Position numbers and translations under genes: made by a program. A stretch of DNA of 64,000 bases, from positions 31,389-95,388 of the forward strand of contig CALFBP010000053.1 in the NCBI GenBank assembly GCA_937951625.1, read 5' to 3'. The first letter of the stretch is position 1. Each line of letters begins with the position of its first letter. The DNA comes from an uncultured Thermoguttaceae bacterium (lineage in GTDB: Bacteria > Planctomycetota > Planctomycetia > Pirellulales > Thermoguttaceae). A model generated the notes under the pieces. That model saw only the letters and a program-made list of their open reading frames with translations, did no database searches and was not told the DNA's origin. Positions 1-8,977 of the stretch are shown piece after piece.

Positions 1-992
1 GCGTGTTGCGGGCCGATCCGCTTGGTGCAGTAATCCACGACCGCTTTTTCTTCAGCAGCCTCGTCGAACGTCCGGACCTTGAATCGGAAGGAACGTTTGA
101 GGGATTCCAAGCGCTCGACCTTTTGGGGCTGGGCCTGCCCCAAGGTGGCGAGCACCGCTTGCTTGATCCGGCGAAAGGCCTCGTGAGCGTCCATGTTATA
201 GACATGCGTGGAACCGCTGGCCCCTTCGAGAAACGCGACCTTGCCGCCCAATTCAGACTCGATCGCCTGAGCGGCCATGCCGTAGAAGCCCGGCGAGCGG
301 GCGCCCGGCGTGAGCGCCCCGATGGTATGGCTCGAATGCCCGAAGAGCATCGCCTGGAGTTTGCCGGTCGGGTCGCGAAAGGCAAACACGGGCAGATCGG
401 GATCGAAGGGGCCGGTGGGGCCGATCGCGTCGTCCCGCGGTCCAACCCAATAGATCGTCCCGTCCTTCAACTGAAGCCGACTGTTCATGCCCACTGTCGC
501 TTCCTGGCCTAGGGCGAAGGCAAACTGAGTGTCGGCCATGTGGGATCGGGCCTCCACCACCGACTGCACAATGGCCTTTTTAAGTCGATCCACGAACACG
601 TCGCAGCGGTCGTAGGCGTGAACCGGCGCACAGCTTGGGGCGTGGTGCGTATGGGTAGCGTGGACGAGCACGTGCGAGGCGGGAATGCCGCAACGTTCTT
701 CGATTTCCTCCAAGGCGGGGTCCACGAAGTCGCGGGTCACGAAGAGCACGTCGCAGGAGACGATGGCCAAGGGGATCGCACCGGCTTTCTCGACCACTAC
801 GGCGGTCGCGCGGAGCTTGCCCTCTTGCCCCTTGCTCCGACCGCTATGGATGCCCCCGGCGATCGGCATCGTGTCGTCCGCCTCGACTTCGACGGCCGAG
901 GCGCCGACGCGCAGCTCCGCCGCCCAACCCCTATCCACGGCAGCCGCCAACACCCAACAACACGCGGCGATGAGAATAAGTTTGGTTCTCAT
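1..992 (-). CDS. Neutral/alkaline ceramidase-like protein, N-terminal part (cut by window edge)
   Basis: The reading frame on the minus strand is open from the ATG at 992 to the left edge (330 codons, no stop), so the C-terminus lies outside the window. Residues 1-25 form a signal peptide (basic MRTK, hydrophobic LILIAACCWVLAAA, cleavage near WAA). Residues 111-120 read HATHTHHAPS, the zinc-ligand histidine cluster of the neutral ceramidase family, and a second histidine motif GHSSHT follows about 120 residues later with a family-like SPGFYG downstream. The likely role is an exported zinc amidase acting on ceramide-like or other N-acyl substrates. Many planctomycete members are annotated only as ceramidase N-terminal-domain proteins, so the substrate is open. 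Its start codon overlaps the stop of the upstream Tat protein (ATGA), which implies one transcript and coupled translation. Confidence 0.85.
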   Translation of the reverse strand, partial: MRTKLILIAACCWVLAAAVDRGWAAELRVGASAVEVEADDTMPIAGGIHSGRSKGQEGKLRATAVVVEKAGAIPLAIVSCDVLFVTRDFVDPALEEIEERCGIPASHVLVHATHTHHAPSCAPVHAYDRCDVFVDRLKKAIVQSVVEARSHMADTQFAFALGQEATVGMNSRLQLKDGTIYWVGPRDDAIGPTGPFDPDLPVFAFRDPTGKLQAMLFGHSSHTIGALTPGARSPGFYGMAAQAIESELGGKVAFLEGASGSTHVYNMDAHEAFRRIKQAVLATLGQAQPQKVERLESLKRSFRFKVRTFDEAAEEKAVVDYCTKRIGPQH

Positions 993-1936
993 GATGCTTT
1001 GGCTCCCTGAGCGAGTTCACGGGTATACTGCGCGTTGGCGCGGATTTCGTCGAAGAAACGCGGGTACATGCCGACGATCACGCCGTCGGTCGGCTTGATC
1101 CGCTCGAAGGCGAAGCGAAACGCCTCCTTGACCGCCTGCTGGCTGGAACACTTGCGCCCCGAGGCGAGAATCTTGAACCCGAGGCATGGCTGCTTCACCT
1201 GACGCATCACGTCGGTCATGGCGACCGGGTCGTCGGCATAGAACGGATAGCCGATTTCCAAAGTGGGCAAAGCGGAACTGTGTTTGCGGGTCAGAAAGTA
1301 GAAGCAGTTCATGAACAGGTCCACCTCCCAACCCTCGTCGGCAATCTGCTTGATGCAGTCAGGATTATGAGCCGAGACCCCGGCTAGCACGCCGGCGTCG
1401 TGAACGGCCTTGACGTAGTCATGGACCTCGGCTTTCTTGCCTTCGGCAAACAGCCGATCGGTGACCCCGCCGTGATGGACCATGGCGATGGGCTGCGTTG
1501 CGTCCACCATTTTCTTCACGTCCGCCCGAGCCGAGTGCAAGCAGAGGAACTGCATCTTCGATCCCCGCTCGCGAACCCTGTGCAACACTTCCTCGGTGTT
1601 GGCGGCCGGCGAGAACTGGTGGGCCGTGATGCCCGCCCGCTCGCAGTCCAAAAGGAACTCCACCGTTCTCTCCGTGGTGAAGTACTCCTTCATGTGGCGG
1701 TCGGTGTGAGGGCCGAGGTAGGAGTAGCCCCCGATCGGGTTCCAACCGGCGACCAGCCGGCTCACGCGGTGCTTGCCCAAGGCGATCGTGGGCAACAATG
1801 GGGTCACTGAAGTCGTATTCGATTCCGCCGCAGAGAGTCCCTTCCAGCCCAAGCCGGATGCCGCCGCGGCGGCCGTGATCTGGGCCAGGAAACGCCTTCG
1901 CGCGCAACCGTCCGGGTGGCGATGCTCGTGATCCAT
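989..1936 (-). CDS. Tat-exported aldo/keto-reductase-like TIM-barrel protein
   Basis: 315 aa. The N-terminus carries a twin-arginine signal (CARRRFLAQITAAAAASGLG, residues 12-31), so the folded protein should be exported. The body looks like an aldo/keto reductase barrel (VSRLVAGWNPIGGY near residue 60, repeated beta-alpha units ending GVIVGMYPRF). I do not find the usual D-Y-K-H catalytic tetrad, so enzymatic activity is uncertain. An AGGAG ribosome site lies eight bases upstream of the ATG. Its TGA overlaps the ATG of the ceramidase-like gene by four bases. It is divergent from another Tat aldo/keto reductase across about 200 bp, which suggests shared control. Confidence 0.8.
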   Translation of the reverse strand: MDHEHRHPDGCARRRFLAQITAAAAASGLGWKGLSAAESNTTSVTPLLPTIALGKHRVSRLVAGWNPIGGYSYLGPHTDRHMKEYFTTERTVEFLLDCERAGITAHQFSPAANTEEVLHRVRERGSKMQFLCLHSARADVKKMVDATQPIAMVHHGGVTDRLFAEGKKAEVHDYVKAVHDAGVLAGVSAHNPDCIKQIADEGWEVDLFMNCFYFLTRKHSSALPTLEIGYPFYADDPVAMTDVMRQVKQPCLGFKILASGRKCSSQQAVKEAFRFAFERIKPTDGVIVGMYPRFFDEIRANAQYTRELAQGAKAS

Positions 1937-2085
1937 GGCGGATTCTCCTAGGGAAAACAGGGGGCAGGTCGCAGTTCAGGTCGCAGTGGAGCAAACGAAG
2001 CGGCTCGAAGAGGCCTCGCAGCCGCGATCCAGTCTACCCCCAACGGAAAAGGAGCGAAAGACTGGTCTCAGGGGCCCGAGCGGAA

Positions 2086-2091
2086 TATAAA
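2086..2091 (+). promoter_or_regulatory. Possible -10 element for the Tat aldo/keto reductase
   Basis: TATAAA lies about 55 bases before the ATG at 2145, in the divergent region between the two Tat proteins. The hexamer 17 bases upstream (TGGTCT) is a poor -35 match, so this is only a candidate. Confidence 0.25.
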
Positions 2092-2144
2092 GATTGAGGA
2101 CGGGAATCGGGAAAATCACTGCATCTGCTTGAAAGGGCGTTTTC

Positions 2145-3020
2145 ATGTCAAGCATTTCGCGTCGCGATTTTTTGGCCGGAGTGACTCTTGGCGGGATCGC
2201 CGCCTCATGGGGACGTTTTGTTCCGGGGGCAGAACCTGTCGCCCGACCCAAACTGGGCACGGATCTGGTGACGCTCGGCCGAAGTGGTCTGCAAACGACG
2301 GTCTTGGGGATCGGGACGGGGTCGGTGGGTGGGAGCCAGCAGCGGGCCTTGGGGACCGAGGGGTTCACCAAACTCGTGCGCCACGCCCTGGACCGCGGCA
2401 TCCGCTACATCGACACGGCGGACATGTACCGAATGCACACTTTCGTCCAGATCGCGCTGAAGGGCGTGGCTCGCGACAAGTACTTCATTCTTACCAAGAC
2501 TACTGCCCGCCATCCCGAGGTGGCCAAGGCCGACGTCGAGCGCTTCCGCCGCGAGTTGGGCGTGGAAACCATCGATGTCTTGTTGATGCATTGCATGCAG
2601 ACTGGCTCCTGGCCCACCGACATGCGCCCCATCATGGACGTGCTCGACGAGGCCAAACGCAGGGGCCGCGTCCGCGCCGTGGGCATTTCCAATCACGGTT
2701 GGGAACCCTTGCTGGCCGCCGTGGAATCGAATTGGTGCGACGTCCATCTGGTCCGCATCAATCCCTTCGGCGACAAAATGGACGGCGAACCGGAAAAAGT
2801 GGCCGAGCAGGTGCGGAAAATCCACGCCAAGGGCTGCGGCGTGTTGGGCATGAAGATCTATGGCGAGACCGGCTTCGACAGCCAAGAAAAACGCTTCCAG
2901 TCGCTGAACTACGTGCTGGGGCTGGGCTGCGTCGACGCCTTCACGATCGGCTTCACGAGCACGGAGCAACTCGACGAGACGCTCGAACTGATCGAAAAGG
3001 CGGCGCAATCGGTGGCCTGA
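2145..3020 (+). CDS. Tat-exported aldo/keto reductase
   Basis: 291 aa. It starts with a clear Tat signal (SRRDFLAGVTLGG, residues 5-17). The NAD(P)H-dependent reductase barrel follows and the catalytic tetrad is visible: Asp and Tyr in YIDTADMY, Lys in ILTKTT, His in LLMHCM. Late motifs GVLGMKIYGE and DAFTIGFTS match the cofactor end of the barrel. It should reduce carbonyls or sugars after export with bound cofactor; the substrate is unknown. An AAAGGG ribosome site lies about seven bases before the ATG. It is divergent from the degenerate-looking relative at 989-1936. Confidence 0.9.
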   Translation: MSSISRRDFLAGVTLGGIAASWGRFVPGAEPVARPKLGTDLVTLGRSGLQTTVLGIGTGSVGGSQQRALGTEGFTKLVRHALDRGIRYIDTADMYRMHTFVQIALKGVARDKYFILTKTTARHPEVAKADVERFRRELGVETIDVLLMHCMQTGSWPTDMRPIMDVLDEAKRRGRVRAVGISNHGWEPLLAAVESNWCDVHLVRINPFGDKMDGEPEKVAEQVRKIHAKGCGVLGMKIYGETGFDSQEKRFQSLNYVLGLGCVDAFTIGFTSTEQLDETLELIEKAAQSVA

Positions 3021-3043
3021 CATGGGGTCGAGGAGGGTGAAAC

Positions 3044-3094
3044 CGAAGGTCCCAGCGGGGATTTCTCCCTCGGTCTCATGAATAGGGACCTTCG
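3044..3094 (+). repeat. Inverted repeat after the aldo/keto reductase
   Basis: The arms CGAAGGTCCC (3044-3053) and GGGACCTTCG (3085-3094) are perfectly complementary over 10 bp with a 31-base loop. It starts 24 bases after the stop codon. There is no T-run after it, so it is either a factor-dependent terminator or an mRNA-stabilising stem. Confidence 0.45.
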
Positions 3095-3127
3095 ACAACG
3101 ACGCGCCTTCTGGGGAGGACTCTGGTC

Positions 3128-3313
3128 ATGTCCCAACCCGGCGGACTCCGTTGGAAAAACTGGCAAGAAGTCTCGAAGACGCCCCCTGGCGAACCGCCAC
3201 TGGATCATCCCGTCTCGCAGGAGCTAGCCAGAACGCTGAGTTCAATCGCGAGAGCAGGGAGAATGGGCTTTATTTTCCGAAAACATAGGTGGCTCATCGT
3301 CGTGGGGTTCTGA
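3128..3313 (+). CDS. Possible small protein, 61 aa
   Basis: An open frame starting MSQPGGLRWKNW, preceded by GGGGAGGA about nine bases before the ATG. It ends with a short hydrophobic and basic stretch (FIFRKHRWLIVVGF). It resembles nothing I know. The ribosome site is the only positive evidence, so it may be chance. Confidence 0.2.
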   Translation: MSQPGGLRWKNWQEVSKTPPGEPPLDHPVSQELARTLSSIARAGRMGFIFRKHRWLIVVGF

Positions 3314-3493
3314 CGCAATTTTTAACGCAGATAACACGAAGACAGATAAAATCGAGGCGCCGGCCGAAGGGAACGCCGCGGGTCTGCCCCCGGCCGTCGA
3401 TTCCCTGTTCCCGGTCCCTTTCTTGCCCTGGAGTCTGGCTCGTGGTCGCGAGATGCCGGCGTCGATGGGGACGTGCGGCTGTCCCCGCGCCTT

Positions 3494-4708
3494 TCAAAAC
3501 GGCCTAGGACGCACGCGGGCCTGGACGCGCGTGGGCAGTCCTTGAATCTTGAGGAATCCCTCGGCGTCGGTCTGGTTGTAGCTGCCCCCGCCCTCCATCG
3601 TGGCGATGCCTTCGTCGTACAGACTGTAAGGGCTGCTGCGGCTATCGACCGCGATCGTCCCTTTATAGAGCTTCAGCCGCACTTCGCCCGTCACTGGTTT
3701 CTGGGCCTCACGGATGAAGGCCATCAAGGCGTCCATCTTGGCGTGGTACCAGAAACCGTAATAGACCATCTCGGCCACTTCGGGCGCAAGCCGGTCGCGC
3801 AGATGCATCAGGTCGCGGTCCAAGGTCAACTGCTCGACCAGGCGATGGGCCTCGTAAAGGATCGTCATGCCCGGGGCTTCATACACGCCGCGGCTCTTCA
3901 TGCCCACGAAGCGGTTCTCGACCATGTCCACGCGCCCGATCCCATTGCGGCCGCCAATCTGGTTCAGCGTGGCCACGATCGCGTGGGGACTGAGCGGTTC
4001 GCCGTTGACGCGGACCGGTACGCCCGCTTCAAAAGAAACACTTACCGTCTCGACCTGGTCCGGTGCCTGTTGCGGCGAGACGGTCATGCCGAATTCGACC
4101 AGCTCCACGCCATTGACGCTCAGGTCCTCCAGCTTGCCGGCCTCGTAGCTGATGTGCAGGCAGTTCTCGTCGGAGCTGTACGGCTTCGCTGCCGACGCCT
4201 TGACCGGGATCTGCTTGTCGTTGCAATAGGCGATCATTTCGGAGCGGCCGGGAAATTGCTGCCGGAATCGCTCGATCCGCCAGGGCGCGATCACCCGAAT
4301 GCCCGGCTGAAGGGCCTCGGCAGCGAGCTGGAAACGGCACTGGTCGTTGCCCTTGCCCGTGGCCCCGTGGGCGAAGGCATCGGCCCCCACTTCCCGAGCG
4401 ACTTGGAGGCATTTTTTGGCGATCAGTGGTCGGGCGATCGAGGTGCCCAGCAGATAAACGCCCTCGTATTTCGCCTGCCATTGGAGCACGGGAAAGGCGA
4501 AATCGCGGCACAGCTCCTCTTTGGCATCGACGATCGTGGCCGACTTGGCGCCGACCCGCCGGGCCTTGTCCAGAATGGCTTGTCGATCCTCGCAGGGCTG
4601 GCCTAAATCGACGTACACGGCGTGGACGTCGTAGCCCTCGTCGATCAACCAACCCAAAATGACCGAGGTATCCAACCCGCCCGAATAAGCCAACACGCAG
4701 CTCGACAT
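3494..4708 (-). CDS. argG: Argininosuccinate synthase
   Basis: 404 aa, the usual length. It joins citrulline and aspartate using ATP, the penultimate step of arginine synthesis in the cytoplasm. The N-terminal pyrophosphatase loop SGGLDTS is at residues 9-15, and family blocks such as GATGKGNDQCRF and TVSVSFEAGVPV are present. The ATG at 4708 has AAGGAA upstream. It is monocistronic and not next to argH. The sialidase on its upstream side is divergent. Confidence 0.98.
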   Translation of the reverse strand: MSSCVLAYSGGLDTSVILGWLIDEGYDVHAVYVDLGQPCEDRQAILDKARRVGAKSATIVDAKEELCRDFAFPVLQWQAKYEGVYLLGTSIARPLIAKKCLQVAREVGADAFAHGATGKGNDQCRFQLAAEALQPGIRVIAPWRIERFRQQFPGRSEMIAYCNDKQIPVKASAAKPYSSDENCLHISYEAGKLEDLSVNGVELVEFGMTVSPQQAPDQVETVSVSFEAGVPVRVNGEPLSPHAIVATLNQIGGRNGIGRVDMVENRFVGMKSRGVYEAPGMTILYEAHRLVEQLTLDRDLMHLRDRLAPEVAEMVYYGFWYHAKMDALMAFIREAQKPVTGEVRLKLYKGTIAVDSRSSPYSLYDEGIATMEGGGSYNQTDAEGFLKIQGLPTRVQARVRPRPF

Positions 4709-4917
4709 GACACTTGCTTTCCTTGAAGCCCGTCCTTACGCTCAAAATATCCATTTTGGCAATCCAAGCTATCGGCCGCAAGGCTTTCAACGACCGCTTC
4801 ACGACGAGCAATGCGCGACCTCAAGGGCAATCGTAAAAGCAACCGGGAAATGGAGCGAAAGAACATCGGGTTCGGTCGCTTCAATCCCTTGATTCCCCGC
4901 AACGCAAGGAGATTGCT

Positions 4918-6036
4918 ATGGCTCGTTGGCTCTTTCTCGGAACGTTGGCGTGGTTGTCGGCCATGGCGTGGGCCGCGGCCGAGCCGATGTTGGAGCACAC
5001 CGACGTTTTCGTTTCCGGTCGGGACGGCTACCACACGTACCGCATCCCGGCGATCGAGGCTGCGGCCGATGGCTCGCTGGTGGCCTTTGCCGAGGCTCGG
5101 AAGTACAACATGGCCGACCCAGGCATGGAAAACAACGACATCGACCTGGTGATGAAGAGAAGCACCGACCAGGGGAAGACATGGTCCGCGATGCAGATCA
5201 TCGAGGACCCAGGCGAAAAGTGGTCGGCCGCCAATCCGGCCAGCGTGCTCGATCGCAGCAACGGTCGATTATGGCTCTTGTATCTTCGGGGCAAACCGGG
5301 ACGGAGTTCGCTGACCGCCCGGCCAGGGACCGACGACGTCCAGACCCTTGCCCGATATAGCGACGACCACGGCAAGACCTGGTCTTCCCCCATCGACTTG
5401 ACCGCCGTGGCCCGCGACATGCACGACGCGCGCTGGCGGTGCAGCGTGGTCGGGCCGGGGGGGCCAATCCAAACGCGCAGCGGGCGCCTCCTCGCCGCCG
5501 TGTGGAAGGCGGATCCGCCGGGAGTGTTCGCCATCTTCAGCGATGACCACGGCCAAACCTGGCAGCGCGGTGAGCTCGTTGCCGGTGGGCGCGGCGATGA
5601 GAACCAAGTCGTGGAGCTTGCCGATGGGCGGATCTTGATGGACATTCGTCAGAACTCAGGCCCGCACCGCTTTTTGGCCGAGAGTACCGACAGCGGCAAG
5701 ACCTGGTCCGCCCCGCGCCCCGGCTTGACGGTCACGCCCGTGGCCTGCGCCATCGAGCGCTACACGCTCCAAACAGCGGGCGACGATCGTGACCGTATCC
5801 TCTGGACTGGTCCCAAAGGCCCCGGCCGGACCAACCTGGTGGTCCTCACGAGCTACGACGAGGGAAAGACGTTTGGCAACGAGCGGCTCATCTCGAATCA
5901 GCAGGCCGCCTATTCCGACCTGACGATCCTCAAGGACAAGACCGTCGGCGTTCTTTGGGAACGCGGCGAACAGCGGGGGTATCAGTTCATCACGTTCACC
6001 CGATTCAATCGCGAATTTTTGGAACCCGCGAAATAA
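4918..6036 (+). CDS. Secreted sialidase (exo-alpha-sialidase, BNR repeats)
   Basis: 372 aa. A signal peptide (residues 1-21, cleavage near WAAAE) directs export. A YRIP box at residues 41-44 supplies the carboxylate-binding Arg. Five Asp-box repeats of the S-x-D-x-G-x-T-W type follow: STDQGKTW (82-89), YSDDHGKTW, FSDDHGQTW, STDSGKTW and a looser SYDEGKTF. This predicts a six-bladed beta-propeller that removes terminal sialic acids. Many planctomycete homologues have uncertain substrates. AGGAG lies seven bases before the ATG. The SRAP gene follows after about 100 bases on the same strand. Confidence 0.9.
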   Translation: MARWLFLGTLAWLSAMAWAAAEPMLEHTDVFVSGRDGYHTYRIPAIEAAADGSLVAFAEARKYNMADPGMENNDIDLVMKRSTDQGKTWSAMQIIEDPGEKWSAANPASVLDRSNGRLWLLYLRGKPGRSSLTARPGTDDVQTLARYSDDHGKTWSSPIDLTAVARDMHDARWRCSVVGPGGPIQTRSGRLLAAVWKADPPGVFAIFSDDHGQTWQRGELVAGGRGDENQVVELADGRILMDIRQNSGPHRFLAESTDSGKTWSAPRPGLTVTPVACAIERYTLQTAGDDRDRILWTGPKGPGRTNLVVLTSYDEGKTFGNERLISNQQAAYSDLTILKDKTVGVLWERGEQRGYQFITFTRFNREFLEPAK

Positions 6037-6136
6037 GCGTTGATCGGAGATCGAAGACCGTTCCCGAGCCCCTGGGAAATCGGGGAGGCCAAAAAGAAGG
6101 GGAATCGGGGACGGTCAGCGGCGAGCGAGAGTGGCA

Positions 6137-6814
6137 ATGTGTGGACGGTTTACGCTTCGGGCGCCGGCCAGCGTCGTGGCCGAGCAGTTCGGCTTGTTCG
6201 ACACTGCGCCATTGAGCCCGCGCTACAACATCGCGCCATCGCAGACCGTGGCCGCGGTCCGGCGGGCGACAGAAAGCGTCGAACCCGCTCGGCAGTTGGT
6301 TTTGCTGCAATGGGGTTTGGTTCCGTCGTGGGCGAAAGACGCCAAGGTCGGCAACCGACTGATCAACGCCCGGGCCGAAACGGTGGCCGAGAAGCCTGCC
6401 TTTCGGGCCGCCTTGCGCCGCCGCCGCTGCCTGGTGGTGGCCGATGGGTTCTATGAATGGCAGCGGACCGGCGGCAAAAAACAGCCGTATTTCATCCGCC
6501 TTGCCGACGACCGGCCGTTCGCCTTCGCGGGCCTGTGGGAACGTTGGGAAGGCCCGGACCACGCGGCGCTAGAAACCTGCACCCTGATCACCACGGAGGC
6601 CAACGAATTGATGGCCCCAATCCACGACCGGATGCCGGTGATCCTCTCGCCTGACGACTACGACCGCTGGCTCGACCCGGCGATTCAGAAGCCGGAACAC
6701 CTTCAACCCCTCCTGCGGCCTTATCCGAGCGACGCCATGGTCGCCTACCCGGTGACCACGCACGTGAACAATCCGAAAAACGAGGACCCTCGTTGCATCG
6801 TCCCCGCGGCGTGA
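6137..6814 (+). CDS. SRAP (YedK/HMCES) abasic-site shielding protein
   Basis: 225 aa. It covalently traps abasic sites in single-stranded DNA through the N-terminal Cys. I start at the ATG at 6137 and not the in-frame GTG at 6131, because the mature enzyme needs Cys2 exposed: MCGRFTL. Other active-site positions are visible: Asn31 in RYNIAP, Asn77 in LINARAE, Glu107 in GFYEW, His163 in PIHDRMPVIL. It is complete at the expected length. It follows the sialidase with no functional link that I can see. Confidence 0.93.
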   Translation: MCGRFTLRAPASVVAEQFGLFDTAPLSPRYNIAPSQTVAAVRRATESVEPARQLVLLQWGLVPSWAKDAKVGNRLINARAETVAEKPAFRAALRRRRCLVVADGFYEWQRTGGKKQPYFIRLADDRPFAFAGLWERWEGPDHAALETCTLITTEANELMAPIHDRMPVILSPDDYDRWLDPAIQKPEHLQPLLRPYPSDAMVAYPVTTHVNNPKNEDPRCIVPAA

Positions 6815-6831
6815 GGCCCTGCCGCGTCGAT

Positions 6832-8913
6832 TCATTCCACCAACAGCACCGCTTTGCGTGGGGCGAGATCGAGTTTCACCAGACCATCGTTGGTCCTTTC
6901 GGCTCCGTAGACGCTGCCGTCGGCGGGATCGCAAACGTGCCACGCGCCCGCCGGCTTTGCGGCAAGCTGACCTTGATACCGTTGGCGGCCCACGTTGACC
7001 AAAAGAACGATCCGCCTCCCCTCACGGACAAAACTGCCCAAGGCGATCGTGTCCGCGGGCGGCGAGATGTGAAAGGCAGGCTGAATGGCGGCGATCAGTT
7101 CTTCCCGCGACAACGCACCCGATTGCCCTTGGTCAACCAAAACCTTCCCCCCGCCCGCGCGAAACGCCTCGACCACTTTGGCCGCCGGCGGCGGGAACTC
7201 GATCTCAGCAGGCGCCACGAGCGTTGTGAAGCGGTGGTCGCCAATTTGCAACGATCCGTCGCTGCCCGGCTTGGCGGCCGCGAGGTGCTCGTGGTCGATG
7301 ATCGTAAAAGGAACTTGACTCCGCTGGAGGGTCTGGCCGAGGCGGGAAAACGAGCTTACGATGCGCTGCGCCCGAGGCGACTGCGAGGAAAGCCGCAACG
7401 GTTCGGCCACGGGGAGATACTCGGCCCAGAGGTCGTGGACCGGGTAGTAAAGGAGGACTTCGCTCTGCATCCGGGCAGGTTTGAGCAAGGCGTTGAGCCG
7501 CCCGACGTAGGTGTTATAGGCCCGATACTGCTCGGGTGAGCGCTGAGGGATGCCATAATAAAGTGTGAACTCGGTCACGCCCCAGGCGGCCTGCCAGGCG
7601 GCGGTGGCTTGCATTTCCGGCAGTCCGACGGGACCCTGGCGGCTCATGGTCTGCGCGAAGTCGCTTACCTCGGTCATCACCCGGCGGCTGCCGCGGAGCA
7701 CCGCTGCCGAAGCAGGCAATCCCGCGGTCATCCAACCGCTATGGATGACGGCCTCCGGATCGGAGGTGAGCAAGTCGAGCCCCGGGATGTCCATCCGCGT
7801 GAGGGCCTTGAGCTTGTTGCCGTCCAGGGCCGGGTGGTGCATCAAGGCCTCTTCCCAGAGCGTGTGACCCGAGGAGGCGACCTTGTGGGCGGCGCACCAC
7901 GTCTGGATCGTGCCGAAATAGCGTTCCGCCACCAAGTCTGCGATCAACTCCCAAAATTGCGACCGCACCCGGCGATCCTCGGGCGATTGGCCGGTGAACA
8001 GGCTCATTCGCTGAACGCTCAAGTCCTGGCCGAAACGTTTGCGGTACAGTTCCGCCAGATCGTGGCTCCAAGGGACCGTGGGCAAGGGCTTTACGGTAGG
8101 GTCGATCGGGTCCACCACGCGGACCTTCGTGCGGACCTCCTCTGGCAACTGCCCGAGATTTATGGCAATCAGCGACGGTTCGTCGGTGAAAAAAGCCTGG
8201 ATGGTCTTGCCGAAATGCCGCTGGAGACGTTGGTAATATGCCTCGTGCGTCGCCGCGATGAATGCTCGCACCGCCCGTTCGTCGATCACGTTGATGTATC
8301 GCCGGGCAGCGTAATAGTTGTTGCTGGCGTGGGTGTGCTCATAGGCGGGCCGAAGAAAGAGCGGCTCCGGCCGTGAAGGATCGTAGGCCAAGGCGAGGGC
8401 CTCGAAGGTCGGATTCTCCTTGAGCACCAGCCCGCCGGCCGCGCCGCTGGGATAGCCCTCCTCGTCGTACAGCCACACGACCATGCCCAATTCGGCGCAG
8501 GCGTCGATTCCCGCGATGAGCTTCTGCCAGTTCTCTTCGGAACGAAGATATTGTTGGAAGGCCACGTTGCAGACGATGCCGCCCAGGCCGAGGTCCTTAT
8601 ACTGATTCATCTTGCGCAGGACCAATTTCTGCGAGCCGCTGCCAGGGACCATTTGATCCAGGGCATCGGCCGTGGGCCGCTCGAGGTCGATCCCGTGGAC
8701 GATCTGAAGCGGCCGGTCCGCAAGCGGCGGCTTGTGCCACGACTCCATCCATGCCGTGGGAAGCGGCGGAGGAACCGCTTCCGCGGCCATCAACGTCGTG
8801 GCGAGAAACACGCCGTAAAGCAGCTTTACGACGGAGACTGCAAACGGCCGGCGCCGGCAAGCCGCCTTCGCGAAAAACGGAGACTCAACGACGCGGGTTC
8901 GAAACCGTCTCAT
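6832..8913 (-). CDS. Secreted glycosidase-like protein (possible GH106-type)
   Basis: 693 aa. After a basic N-terminus a signal sequence is visible (VVKLLYGVFLATTLMAAEA, about residues 28-46). The body has features of large planctomycete glycosidases: YDEEGYPSGAAGG, FFTDEPSL (an acidic pair that could be catalytic) and WEEALMHHP. A C-terminal beta-rich part contains a glutamine-amidotransferase-like segment (FRAGGGKVLVDQGQSG). I place it with alpha-rhamnosidase-like glycosidases tentatively. GGGAGG lies five bases before the ATG at 8913. It is 64 bases downstream of the zinc protease on the same strand, so co-transcription is likely. Confidence 0.72.
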   Translation of the reverse strand: MRRFRTRVVESPFFAKAACRRRPFAVSVVKLLYGVFLATTLMAAEAVPPPLPTAWMESWHKPPLADRPLQIVHGIDLERPTADALDQMVPGSGSQKLVLRKMNQYKDLGLGGIVCNVAFQQYLRSEENWQKLIAGIDACAELGMVVWLYDEEGYPSGAAGGLVLKENPTFEALALAYDPSRPEPLFLRPAYEHTHASNNYYAARRYINVIDERAVRAFIAATHEAYYQRLQRHFGKTIQAFFTDEPSLIAINLGQLPEEVRTKVRVVDPIDPTVKPLPTVPWSHDLAELYRKRFGQDLSVQRMSLFTGQSPEDRRVRSQFWELIADLVAERYFGTIQTWCAAHKVASSGHTLWEEALMHHPALDGNKLKALTRMDIPGLDLLTSDPEAVIHSGWMTAGLPASAAVLRGSRRVMTEVSDFAQTMSRQGPVGLPEMQATAAWQAAWGVTEFTLYYGIPQRSPEQYRAYNTYVGRLNALLKPARMQSEVLLYYPVHDLWAEYLPVAEPLRLSSQSPRAQRIVSSFSRLGQTLQRSQVPFTIIDHEHLAAAKPGSDGSLQIGDHRFTTLVAPAEIEFPPPAAKVVEAFRAGGGKVLVDQGQSGALSREELIAAIQPAFHISPPADTIALGSFVREGRRIVLLVNVGRQRYQGQLAAKPAGAWHVCDPADGSVYGAERTNDGLVKLDLAPRKAVLLVE

Positions 8914-8977
8914 GATGTCCTCCCGGTGAGTTTTGCCTACGGCATTTCAGACCAACTCCGGAGGCGTGTCCAGCGAC

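Larger units (their letters stand above)
3021..3493. other. Intergenic region between aldo/keto reductase and argG (convergent)
   Basis: About 470 bases with no recognised gene. It holds a 10-bp inverted repeat (3044-3094) and one short open frame with a plausible ribosome site (3128-3313), both listed separately. The rest shows nothing I can identify. Confidence 0.6.

Noticed and set aside
540..1010. Plus-strand frames in the first kilobase
   Set aside because: They lie opposite the ceramidase-like gene, which runs off the left edge and has clear family motifs.
3473..4606. 377-codon frame opposite argG
   Set aside because: Antisense to a certain housekeeping gene; composition is typical of GC-driven shadow frames.
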